Assembly (NCBI GenBank): GCA_011390155.1
Contig: JAABSW010000001.1
Coordinates: forward strand, 1 to 58,952
Reading direction: 5' to 3'
DNA from: Clostridiaceae bacterium
Lineage (GTDB): Bacteria; Bacillota; Clostridia; Peptostreptococcales; Tindalliaceae
Length of the DNA stretch: 58,952 bases
The notes below the pieces were generated by a model. The model had not been told where the DNA came from. It did no database searches and worked only from the letters and a program-made list of their open reading frames with translations. The position numbers were made by a program, and so were the translations under genes. Below are positions 33,870 through 41,659 of this stretch, piece by piece (the first letter of the stretch is position 1; the number at the start of each line of letters is the position of its first letter).

Positions 33870-35552
33870 TTATTTTTCCAGCAGGTAATTGACAGTTTCA
33901 AAGAGAAGCTCAGGCATTACATTAAAGGAGAAGGGCTTGTGAAGCCTTTCTGTAAATTGATGAGCGTCTTTTCCGAAGGGTCCGATATTGGCCACGGGCA
34001 CATCAAATTGTCGCATGTCATCAATGGGCAGTTCATATTTATCGGGCCAGGCGGGCATGTTAGTGATCAGCTTTTCGATGGTGGCCTGGTTTTCTGTGAT
34101 GCTGCAAAAACTTAAATCGGAGATGTAGGGGTAGAATTTTCGCACCTTCAGAGGCTCACTGATTTTTGGCTGCACTTTTTCCGCACTGTATTTCAGCGCA
34201 TCCAGCAGCTTCTGTTCCCGTTCATCTTTACCATTGATATACATATGGGGGTAGTAGGGAGGTGCAAAATAAACAATGATCATGGGATCCGGATCTTGGT
34301 TCATTTTTGCCACTTCCTCCACGATGGCCAGGCTGTAAGCTCTGTCATCCATGGTTTCCGGGTCAAGGCGTCGTTTCAGGGCCGCAATTCGCTGGTGAAG
34401 TTTGTAACCTGACTCTTCGGCAATTTTTCTAAACAACGCATCAAAGGTATAGACCTTTGGTTTCCATGGCAATGGCTGGAAGGGAATCTCACTCATTTCG
34501 CAATACGATTTGTAGTTATCATTGAGACGATCCACTACTGTCGTAAAAGCCTTTTCTGCTTTTTCCACCAATTTTGTCATGACTTCGTCCGGCTCACTGC
34601 CGTGGGTGGCATAATTGAAATACAGATGGGCCGACTTGGCGATTTGTACGGAGTAATCAGTTTTCAGGTCTCTCTGCTTCAGGGTGATGGGAGGGACCGT
34701 TACTTCTCCGTCAGCCACATCACAAAGGTCTTTGGACAGGTTGATTTCCCGCACCAATTCGGAGGATAATTCATTGGGGTCCAGGCCGCCAAAGCTCTGC
34801 CCCACGTGGGTTTCTTTTCCAACGATGTAGAAGGTGGGCAGTAGTTTTCCAATGGTTCCCACATAAATATACCGGTTTTCGTCGCCTTCGTAACGGGAGG
34901 TCATGTAATCCGTGTCCAAAACAGCTGTGAATTCCAATCCGTCTTTTTCTCTGATCTCATTTAGTAGTTTCAAAGAGCTGAGCATACCAGCAGAGTTACC
35001 TTCTTCATCAGGGACTGCTAAAAAGATGATGTTTCCCTTAAATAACTCCGGATTTCGAGCAGCTTCCAGTGTATGTGACAAGTTAGCCGCAACACCGCAT
35101 TTCATATCAAAAATGCCCCGGCCAAAAACCCACTCTCCTGATTCCAGGTCTTTTTTCGTTTCTGAAGGCAGTTCCATATGTTTAAAGGCTTCTTCCAACG
35201 CGGGGGGATTGTTGGCAATGTGCTGCAAATCTCGGTAATCTTCAATCCCTACCGTGTCAATGTGGCCAAGCAATATGACAGTGTTCTTATATTCTCCATC
35301 TCCCCCTTTAACGTAAGCAATCACGTTATGGCGCTTGTCCAGTCCATCACACTTCTGAAAAAACAGTTGGTCTGAATGTTCAACAAAATAGGGTTCTTCC
35401 TTCAACTTGTTAAACAAATGCCAGGCGATTTCCAATTCGCCGTCAGATTCCACCGTACTGGGAATTCGTGTCAGTTCAAGGGTGTACTTTTCAGTGTTGG
35501 CCTTGATTTGGTCAAGGTGTGACTGAATGTTCTTCTGCATGTCCAAAATCAT
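33870..35552 (-). CDS. RocB-like M20 family metallopeptidase
   Basis: 560-residue zinc hydrolase of the M20 family, long form like RocB of arginine utilisation. Metal ligands are visible: L-L-G-H-I-D-T-V-G (first His and Asp), G-I-F-D-M-K-C-G (bridging Asp), P-D-E-E-G-N (catalytic and ligand Glu), D-T-D-Y, and a C-terminal K-D-A-H-Q. RocB's true reaction is not settled. AAGGAGG is almost adjacent to the ATG at 35552; the ATG four codons later is too far from it. Upstream gene of the aminotransferase. Confidence 0.85.
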   Translation of the reverse strand: MILDMQKNIQSHLDQIKANTEKYTLELTRIPSTVESDGELEIAWHLFNKLKEEPYFVEHSDQLFFQKCDGLDKRHNVIAYVKGGDGEYKNTVILLGHIDTVGIEDYRDLQHIANNPPALEEAFKHMELPSETKKDLESGEWVFGRGIFDMKCGVAANLSHTLEAARNPELFKGNIIFLAVPDEEGNSAGMLSSLKLLNEIREKDGLEFTAVLDTDYMTSRYEGDENRYIYVGTIGKLLPTFYIVGKETHVGQSFGGLDPNELSSELVREINLSKDLCDVADGEVTVPPITLKQRDLKTDYSVQIAKSAHLYFNYATHGSEPDEVMTKLVEKAEKAFTTVVDRLNDNYKSYCEMSEIPFQPLPWKPKVYTFDALFRKIAEESGYKLHQRIAALKRRLDPETMDDRAYSLAIVEEVAKMNQDPDPMIIVYFAPPYYPHMYINGKDEREQKLLDALKYSAEKVQPKISEPLKVRKFYPYISDLSFCSITENQATIEKLITNMPAWPDKYELPIDDMRQFDVPVANIGPFGKDAHQFTERLHKPFSFNVMPELLFETVNYLLEK

Positions 35553-35746
35553 TCCCTCCTTCTAAATAGTCAATATTACATTTTCAGTGCACATTCATAA
35601 ATCGGTAATACAAGCGCTTCTCCTGGACAGTCTGTATCAAATTAGATCCTCGCATGGTGAAGTGCTTCTTTTAGTATACATGAATGTATGGAAAAATGAC
35701 ATGATTCTTAGCAGATTTTTTAACAAAAGAAATAAGCAATTTACCC

Positions 35747-35775
35747 TTGCAGAACCCTCTAAGCGAGAGTATAAT
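35747..35775 (+). promoter_or_regulatory. Promoter of the metal-resistance operon
   Basis: -35 TTGCAG at 35747-35752, 17-base spacer, -10 TATAAT at 35770-35775. Transcription would begin near 35782, next to the operator. Confidence 0.7.
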
Positions 35776-35785
35776 AGAATTAACA

Positions 35786-35803
35786 TATGAATGATTGCTC
35801 ATA
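35786..35803 (+). promoter_or_regulatory. ArsR/SmtB-type operator
   Basis: Inverted repeat TATGA-n8-TCATA directly after the predicted transcript start of the ArsR-family gene. The arms and spacing resemble the 12-2-12 operators bound by CadC/SmtB-type repressors, so self-repression relieved by metal is likely. Confidence 0.6.
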
Positions 35804-35826
35804 CAATCAATTAAAGAGGTGAAAAC

Positions 35827-36195
35827 ATGTCAATAAAAGATCAGCCGGCAGAACGCTGTGATTGCACCGTTATACACGAGGAAGTGGTGAACAGGGTGAT
35901 GGGTCGAATGCCTGAAGAAGAAAGACTTTATGACCTGGCAGAGCTGTTTAAGGTTTTTGGTGATTCCACACGGATCAAAATTTTATGGGCCCTTTTTGAA
36001 TCTGAAATGTGTGTCTGTGACATTGCGTACTTGCTGAAAATGACACAATCGGCCATCTCACACCAGCTTCGGGTGCTCAAACAGGCTAAACTGGTAAAAA
36101 ACCGGAAGGAAGGTAAAATTGTGTTTTATTCTTTGGAAGATGAACACATCAAACAGATTTTCGACCTGGGAATGATTCACATTCTAGAAGACTAA
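35827..36195 (+). CDS. cadC: CadC-type metal-sensing ArsR-family repressor
   Basis: 122-residue winged-helix repressor. The recognition region M-T-Q-S-A-I-S-H-Q-L-R-V-L-K is standard. It has Cys11 and Cys13 in an N-terminal arm and Cys62/Cys64 in E-M-C-V-C-D, the arrangement of the CadC alpha-3N site for Cd, Pb or Zn. The C-terminal helix D-E-H-I-K-Q-I-F-D-L-G-M-I-H also fits an alpha-5 metal site. AAAGAGGTG precedes the ATG. It is 19 bases upstream of the metal ATPase and presumably represses it. Confidence 0.9.
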   Translation: MSIKDQPAERCDCTVIHEEVVNRVMGRMPEEERLYDLAELFKVFGDSTRIKILWALFESEMCVCDIAYLLKMTQSAISHQLRVLKQAKLVKNRKEGKIVFYSLEDEHIKQIFDLGMIHILED

Positions 36196-36214
36196 AACAA
36201 AAGGAGTACTGAAC

Positions 36215-38350
36215 ATGGAAAAGAAAGTTCTTAAATTGGAAGGGCTGGGCTGTGCCAACTGCGCTGCAAAGATGGAAACAAAAATAGGAACTTTACAAGA
36301 AGTATCCTTTGTTTCTGTTGATTTTGCCTCACAGCGACTGACTTTTGAGGCAGACACCGGTAACCTGAATGAACTATACCAAAGTATTGAAAAAATCATC
36401 GTTGAAATAGAACCCCAGGTCATTGTAAAAGATGAAGAATACCAACACTCCGCTTCAGCGGAAAAAGATCAAAGTCATGATCATGGGTCCAGGCTTTTTA
36501 AAAGGGATGTGGCACGACTGTCTGTTGGCGGTTTAATTTTTCTGGCTGCATTGACATTGTCCCTCTCACCCACACTGGAGTTAGCTTTTTTTCTTGTTAG
36601 TTATGTTATCGTTGGAGGCGGTGTGGTCAAAAGAGCCGTTAAAAATATTCTGAGGGGACAAATATTTGATGAAAATTTTCTCATGACAGTGGCCACTGTT
36701 GGTGCCTTTCTCATCGGAGAATACCCGGAAGGTGTGGCAGTGATGCTCTTTTACCTGGTGGGAGAACTCTTCCAGGACCAAGCTGTTGGCAAGTCAAGAA
36801 AATCCATCAGTGCACTCATGGACATCCGTCCTGACTATGCCAATTTGGTAACAGAAAAAGGAGATTCCAGAAGAGTGTCACCGGAATCAGTTAATATTGG
36901 TGACCGCATTGTTGTTAAGCCCGGTGAGAAGATCCCGCTTGACGGCATTGTCAGGGATGGGTACTCCCTGGCGGATACCTCTGCCCTTACAGGAGAATCC
37001 ATGCCCCGTGAACTGGGTCCGGGCACTGATGCCTTAAGTGGATTTATAAACCAGAACGGGGTCTTGGTCATTGAAGTAACCAAAGATTTTGGGCATTCAA
37101 CGGTGTCAAAAATACTGGAATTGGTTCAGCATGCCAGTAGCCGGAAGGCACCTACTGAGAAATTAATCACCAAATTTGCACGTTATTACACACCGGGCGT
37201 GGTGTTTTCGGCCCTGGCCATTGCTCTAATACCACCGTTACTCATACAGGGTGCCACGTTTTCCCAGTGGGTCTACAGAGCCCTTGTCTTTTTGGTAATC
37301 TCCTGCCCTTGTGCCCTGGTCATTTCCATTCCTCTTGGATTCTTCGGTGGTATCGGCGGAGCTTCACGCAGAGGTATTTTGGTGAAGGGTAGTAACTACC
37401 TGGAGGCCTTGAACCAGGTGGAAACCGTTGTGTTTGATAAAACCGGCACGCTGACAAAAGGCATTTTTCAAGTGACGGACATTCAACCGCAGCCCGGCAT
37501 TACCAATGAACAGTTGGTTGAACTCGCTGCTTATGGAGAGGCTCACTCGAACCATCCTATTGCAGATTCCATCTTGAAAACATATGGTAAAGGATTGAAT
37601 AGGCAACGGATCACAGATTACCAGGAAGTGGCTGGGCATGGGGTCAAAGTCAGGATAGATGATCGTTTGGTGCTGGTGGGTAATAAACGGTTGATGGACC
37701 AGGAACAAATCCATTACCAGGTCGTTACCGGATTGGGAACTGTTGTTTATGTCGCGGTGGATAGCAGGTATGCAGGATACCTGGTGATAGACGACCAGAT
37801 TAAGGAAGATGCCGTGCAGGCCATTAAAAAGCTAAAATCTCTGGGAATTGGAAAAATTGTCATGTTAACAGGTGACTTACAACAGGTGGGCGAATCCATT
37901 GGACGGCAATTGGGAGTGGATGAGGTTTATTCCCAACTTTTACCTGGGGATAAAGTTGAAAAACTTGAAGAACTGGATGCATTAAAGACAAAAGGTAAAA
38001 AAATTATTTTTGTTGGCGATGGTATCAACGATGCCCCGGTCCTGGCACGGGCAGATATAGGCATGGCCATGGGCGGACTGGGCTCTGACGCAGCCATTGA
38101 AGCGGCTGATATTGTGATTATGACAGATGAACCCTCTAAAATTGCCACAGCACTTCAGATAGCCAGGCGAACCCGCCGCATTGTTTACCAAAACATCGCT
38201 TTTGCCATGGGGGTAAAGGGTCTATTTTTGGTATTGGGGGCCATAGGTGTGGCTTCCATGTGGGAGGCTGTGTTTGCAGACGTAGGTGTGGCACTGATCG
38301 CCATCTTAAATGCCATGCGGGTGATGAACACCGACCACCTTACTTCCTGA
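36215..38350 (+). CDS. cadA: P1B-type heavy-metal efflux ATPase (CadA/ZntA type)
   Basis: 711-residue cation pump. The N-terminal metal-binding domain has G-L-G-C-A-N-C-A (Cys13, Cys16), followed by a short His-bearing linker (D-H-G near 90). Six to eight membrane helices include the transport motif S-C-P-C-A-L (Cys363-Pro-Cys365). The phosphorylation motif D-K-T-G-T-L-T is at Asp408, H-P in S-N-H-P-I-A near 445, and the hinge G-D-G-I-N-D near 602. CPC plus a terminal helix without extra Cys/His favours Zn/Cd/Pb over copper, in line with the CadC-type neighbour. AGGAG precedes the ATG. Confidence 0.92.
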   Translation: MEKKVLKLEGLGCANCAAKMETKIGTLQEVSFVSVDFASQRLTFEADTGNLNELYQSIEKIIVEIEPQVIVKDEEYQHSASAEKDQSHDHGSRLFKRDVARLSVGGLIFLAALTLSLSPTLELAFFLVSYVIVGGGVVKRAVKNILRGQIFDENFLMTVATVGAFLIGEYPEGVAVMLFYLVGELFQDQAVGKSRKSISALMDIRPDYANLVTEKGDSRRVSPESVNIGDRIVVKPGEKIPLDGIVRDGYSLADTSALTGESMPRELGPGTDALSGFINQNGVLVIEVTKDFGHSTVSKILELVQHASSRKAPTEKLITKFARYYTPGVVFSALAIALIPPLLIQGATFSQWVYRALVFLVISCPCALVISIPLGFFGGIGGASRRGILVKGSNYLEALNQVETVVFDKTGTLTKGIFQVTDIQPQPGITNEQLVELAAYGEAHSNHPIADSILKTYGKGLNRQRITDYQEVAGHGVKVRIDDRLVLVGNKRLMDQEQIHYQVVTGLGTVVYVAVDSRYAGYLVIDDQIKEDAVQAIKKLKSLGIGKIVMLTGDLQQVGESIGRQLGVDEVYSQLLPGDKVEKLEELDALKTKGKKIIFVGDGINDAPVLARADIGMAMGGLGSDAAIEAADIVIMTDEPSKIATALQIARRTRRIVYQNIAFAMGVKGLFLVLGAIGVASMWEAVFADVGVALIAILNAMRVMNTDHLTS

Positions 38351-38384
38351 AGAAAAAGGGTATCTTTATCAAACTTGATGCGGC

Positions 38385-38416
38385 TTGGGCTGTCCTTAAT
38401 GGTGGACAGCCTGTTT
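38385..38416 (+). terminator. Terminator after the metal ATPase gene
   Basis: GGCTGTCC (38388-38395) pairs with GGACAGCC (38404-38411) around an 8-base loop, followed by TGTTT. T run is short. Confidence 0.6.
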
Positions 38417-38530
38417 ATGCGAAAGCTAAAAATCCCTTTTATGACCTAATGGTGATGAGGAAAAGATGGCACAAAGTTAGTTTTTTGTATAGAATATAAG
38501 ATAGGATACAAAAAGGAGGTTGTGATTCAC

Positions 38531-38614
38531 ATGTTCTGAAACCCTAAAGTATCGTTATCGCTGTTAGCGATCGTCATTGTATATGTTATTGTTCGTAATT
38601 TTATTGGACTGTAG
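38531..38614 (+). other. Mini-ORF with TGA at codon 3, hydrophobic peptide
   Basis: An AGGAGG at 38514-38519 lies 11 bases before ATG 38531. The frame reads M-F-stop(TGA)-N-P-K-V-S-L-S-L-L-A-I-V-I-V-Y-V-I-V-R-N-F-I-G-L-stop(TAG). If TGA were read (Trp would be the simplest original residue), the product would be a 27-residue single-span membrane peptide. No alternative ATG, GTG or TTG start exists after the TGA. The 304-base gap between the metal ATPase and the branching enzyme holds only this and the terminator at 38385. May be a decayed or recoded small gene, or chance. Confidence 0.35.
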
Positions 38615-38654
38615 AGCTGGATAGGCATAGGCAACAGAAAAAGGATGAGGGGGA

Positions 38655-40691
38655 ATGATGATGACTGACAAGCAACAGCAACTGAAAATCCTGGAAATTG
38701 ATCCCTGGCTGGCACCCTATGAAAGTGATTTGAAACTTCGCATGAGTCGATTCGAAGAGGTTAAGAAGGCCTTGTTGGGAGAGGAAACAAAGTTGGCAGA
38801 TTTTGCCAATGGTCATCATTATTTCGGATTTCACCTCACTGAAGAAGGGTGGTACTACCGGGAATGGGCGCCGGCAGCCGACGGTCTTTTTCTCATGGGT
38901 GATTTTAATGACTGGAACCGCGGGAGCCATCCACTGACGAAAAAGGAACATGGTGTGTGGGAAATCTTCCTGCCGGGACAGGACTCCCTGCAGCATGAAT
39001 CCCTGGTAAAGGTTCATGTGTTTAGTCAGGGAATGGGCCGTGACAGAATCCCCCTGTACATTCAAAGGGTGGTTCAGAATAAGGAAACAAACGATTTTAG
39101 CGGTCAGATTTGGGCACCGGAAAAACCTTTTCAGTGGGCAGATGATAAGTTCGCAGTGAACACTGCACAGGCGCCACTGATTTATGAATGCCACATTGGC
39201 ATGGCCCAGGAAAAGGAAAGTATGGGCACCTACAAAGAGTTTGAAGAAAACATCCTTCCCCGGGTGAAGGCTCTGGGGTATAACACCATACAAATCATGG
39301 CCATTATGGAACATCCCTATTATGCTTCTTTCGGTTACCATGTCTCCAATTATTTTGCCGCTTCTTCCTGGTTCGGAACACCGGAAGAACTGAAGTCATT
39401 GGTAAACAAAGCCCACGAAATGGGCATTGCTGTTCTCATGGACATTGTCCAGTCTCACGCGGTGAAGAACATTGCAGAAGGGATCAATGAATTTGACGGC
39501 ACAACCTATCAATTCTTCCACGAAGGAGAACGGGGCAACCACAGCGCCTGGGATTCGAAACTTTTTAACTATGGGAAGAATGAAGTCATTCATTTTCTGC
39601 TTTCCAGTGTAAAATACTGGCTGGAAGAATATCATTTTGATGGGTTTCGTTTTGATGGAATTACTTCCATGCTTTACCATGATCACGGTTTGGGCACATC
39701 TTTTGACAAATATGAAAAGTATTTTAGTCTCAACACCGATGTGGAAGCAGTCACATACCTGCAATGTGCCAGCCAATTGATAAAAGAAATGAGGCCTGAT
39801 GCCATGCTTATTGCTGAAGACATGAGCGGCATGCCGGGAATGTGTTTGCCCATTGAGCAGGGAGGCATTGGCTTTGACTACCGGCTGGCCATGGGCATGC
39901 CTGATTTCTGGGTAAAAACCCTGGAAAAAAGAGATGATGACTGGAACATGTACACCCTTTACCATGAACTCTCCACCAGTAGAGCCGAAGAAAAAAGGAT
40001 CGGTTATGTGGAGTCCCATGACCAGGCCCTTGTGGGTGATAAAACCATGATTTTCCGGATGGCGGATAAAGAAATGTATGGATTTATGAACAAAGGCAGC
40101 AAAAGCCTGGAGGTTGACCGTGCTGTCGCCCTGCATAAAATGGCACGTTTTGTCACCATCTCCCTGGGATCTGACGGCTATTTGAATTTTATGGGGAACG
40201 AATTCGGACACCCAGAATGGGTTGATTTTCCACGGGAGGGTAACAACTGGAGTTTTAAGCACTGCCAGCGGTTATGGTCACTGGCGGATAATCCGCTTCT
40301 CCGGTACAAAGACCTGTACCAATTTGATAAGGCCATGATTGGCTTTATGGATGAAAACAGCTTAATGGGCGGAGGTCCCCCAAAAGTAGTGATCATCGAC
40401 CAGGAGCAAAAGATTATCGCTTTTCGAAAAGAAGGTTTTGTTTTTATTTTCAACTTTCATCCTACGTATTCCTATAAAAAACTGGAACTGCCCCTTCATG
40501 AAGACGCCAGTTATCAGGTTGTGATGGATACTGATGAAGGCCGCTTTGGAGGCTATGACCGAATTTCCCATGAGGTGGTTTATGACAGTCACAGACTGGA
40601 CATTAATCCAGATTACACCGGTATTGCTATTTATTCCCCCAGTCGTACGGCCATCGTTTTAAAAAACCTTCATGATCGTAACATGGGATGA
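38655..40691 (+). CDS. 1,4-alpha-glucan branching enzyme, eukaryotic-type (GH13_8-like)
   Basis: 678-residue GH13 enzyme that makes alpha-1,6 branches in glycogen. After an N-terminal carbohydrate-binding module (Y-R-E-W-A-P-A-A, about 73-80) come the catalytic motifs D-I-V-Q-S-H, D-G-F-R-F-D-G-I-T-S-M-L-Y (nucleophile Asp near 337), I-A-E-D-M-S-G-M-P (acid Glu near 392) and Y-V-E-S-H-D-Q-A-L-V-G-D-K-T (Asp near 457). The T-S-M-L-Y-x-D-H-G and S-H-D-Q-A-L-V-G-D-K-T forms are those of plant/animal branching enzymes, not typical bacterial GlgB. GAGGGGG precedes three tandem ATG codons; any may start. No GlgC or GlgA gene is adjacent. Confidence 0.88.
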   Translation: MMMTDKQQQLKILEIDPWLAPYESDLKLRMSRFEEVKKALLGEETKLADFANGHHYFGFHLTEEGWYYREWAPAADGLFLMGDFNDWNRGSHPLTKKEHGVWEIFLPGQDSLQHESLVKVHVFSQGMGRDRIPLYIQRVVQNKETNDFSGQIWAPEKPFQWADDKFAVNTAQAPLIYECHIGMAQEKESMGTYKEFEENILPRVKALGYNTIQIMAIMEHPYYASFGYHVSNYFAASSWFGTPEELKSLVNKAHEMGIAVLMDIVQSHAVKNIAEGINEFDGTTYQFFHEGERGNHSAWDSKLFNYGKNEVIHFLLSSVKYWLEEYHFDGFRFDGITSMLYHDHGLGTSFDKYEKYFSLNTDVEAVTYLQCASQLIKEMRPDAMLIAEDMSGMPGMCLPIEQGGIGFDYRLAMGMPDFWVKTLEKRDDDWNMYTLYHELSTSRAEEKRIGYVESHDQALVGDKTMIFRMADKEMYGFMNKGSKSLEVDRAVALHKMARFVTISLGSDGYLNFMGNEFGHPEWVDFPREGNNWSFKHCQRLWSLADNPLLRYKDLYQFDKAMIGFMDENSLMGGGPPKVVIIDQEQKIIAFRKEGFVFIFNFHPTYSYKKLELPLHEDASYQVVMDTDEGRFGGYDRISHEVVYDSHRLDINPDYTGIAIYSPSRTAIVLKNLHDRNMG

Positions 40692-40713
40692 GAACAAAAA
40701 AGGGGGAACATTC

Positions 40714-41550
40714 TTGAAGCTGCATTACTATAAATGTAATCCAACGGAAAACATGACCATTCTTGTGACAGATCCGGTGCCATCATTGAATCGTGCGACC
40801 ATTGCTAACCAGCTCATGTCACAAACACACCTTCATGCCGAACAGGTGGGTTATGTAACATTAAGAAAGCGGCGGGAAAAAGGCCAAGAAGCCCAAGCAA
40901 CCCTTGAAATGATGGGTGGCGAATTTTGCGCCAATGCCACGCGTTCCCTGGCAGCTGTATTGGCTTTCGAAGATTCCACGCTCATTTCTCAAGGTGATTG
41001 TTATTCCTGTTTACTAAAGGCTACAGGTGTGGAAAATTTAATTCAGTGTAATGTGTCACCCCTTGAAGGGGAAGCCCGGTACATGGTTTCGGTGGAGCTG
41101 CCACTTCCCCTGAAAGTGGAACATGTTCAGATACATCATAACAGCCGGGACGTTGAGGCAACGCTGGTGGAATTTCCTGGAATCACTCACATGGTTGTGG
41201 ATGACACCCAACTGACAAAGCAGAAGGACTTTTTTCGTGATGTCATGGATCAGTTGGCGAACCGTGAGGATGGAGCCTTTGGCATCATGTTTTATAACAA
41301 TCGGACACAGTTTGTAACTCCTCTGGTGTGGGTCAGGGAAACGAACACCCTTTTATGGGAGAAAGGTTGTGGCTCAGGGACAGCCGCCGTGGGTGCATAC
41401 ATGGTTCATAAAAACCGTCAATCAGTAGAGCTCGACATCCAGCAGCCGGGAGGCATCCTGTCCATTTTGGGGGAATGGGACCATAAAATTACCCGTTTAT
41501 GCCTGGAGGGAGAAATCAGCATCATATCAAAAGGCATCGCCTATGTATAA
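40714..41550 (+). CDS. DapF-superfamily PLP-independent racemase/epimerase
   Basis: About 278 residues from TTG 40714, which has AGGGGGA 8 bases upstream; an earlier ATG at 40672 would overlap the branching enzyme. Both catalytic cysteine loops of the diaminopimelate epimerase fold are present: M-G-G-E-F-C-A-N-A-T-R (about 68-78) and K-G-C-G-S-G-T-A-A-V (about 219-228). DapF itself usually has F-C-G-N-G-x-R in the first loop, so a different amino acid may be the substrate (for example as in histidine racemases). No lysine or metallophore genes are adjacent. Confidence 0.75.
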   Translation: MKLHYYKCNPTENMTILVTDPVPSLNRATIANQLMSQTHLHAEQVGYVTLRKRREKGQEAQATLEMMGGEFCANATRSLAAVLAFEDSTLISQGDCYSCLLKATGVENLIQCNVSPLEGEARYMVSVELPLPLKVEHVQIHHNSRDVEATLVEFPGITHMVVDDTQLTKQKDFFRDVMDQLANREDGAFGIMFYNNRTQFVTPLVWVRETNTLLWEKGCGSGTAAVGAYMVHKNRQSVELDIQQPGGILSILGEWDHKITRLCLEGEISIISKGIAYV

Positions 41551-41659
41551 ACATTCTTAGCTACTGTTGGAGTGTTAACCATCATGTCATTAATCAAGAA
41601 CGCCTATCATTGATCTGAGTCAGTAAAAAGATAAATCCCAAAAGAAGGGTGGATTCAGA

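Noticed and set aside
33038-33892. Long open frame of 284 codons on the plus strand
   Set aside because: It is antisense to the well-supported aminotransferase, has no ribosome site and shows no domain pattern.
39396-40262. Open frame of 288 codons on the minus strand
   Set aside because: Antisense shadow of the branching enzyme, whose catalytic motifs lie in the other strand here.
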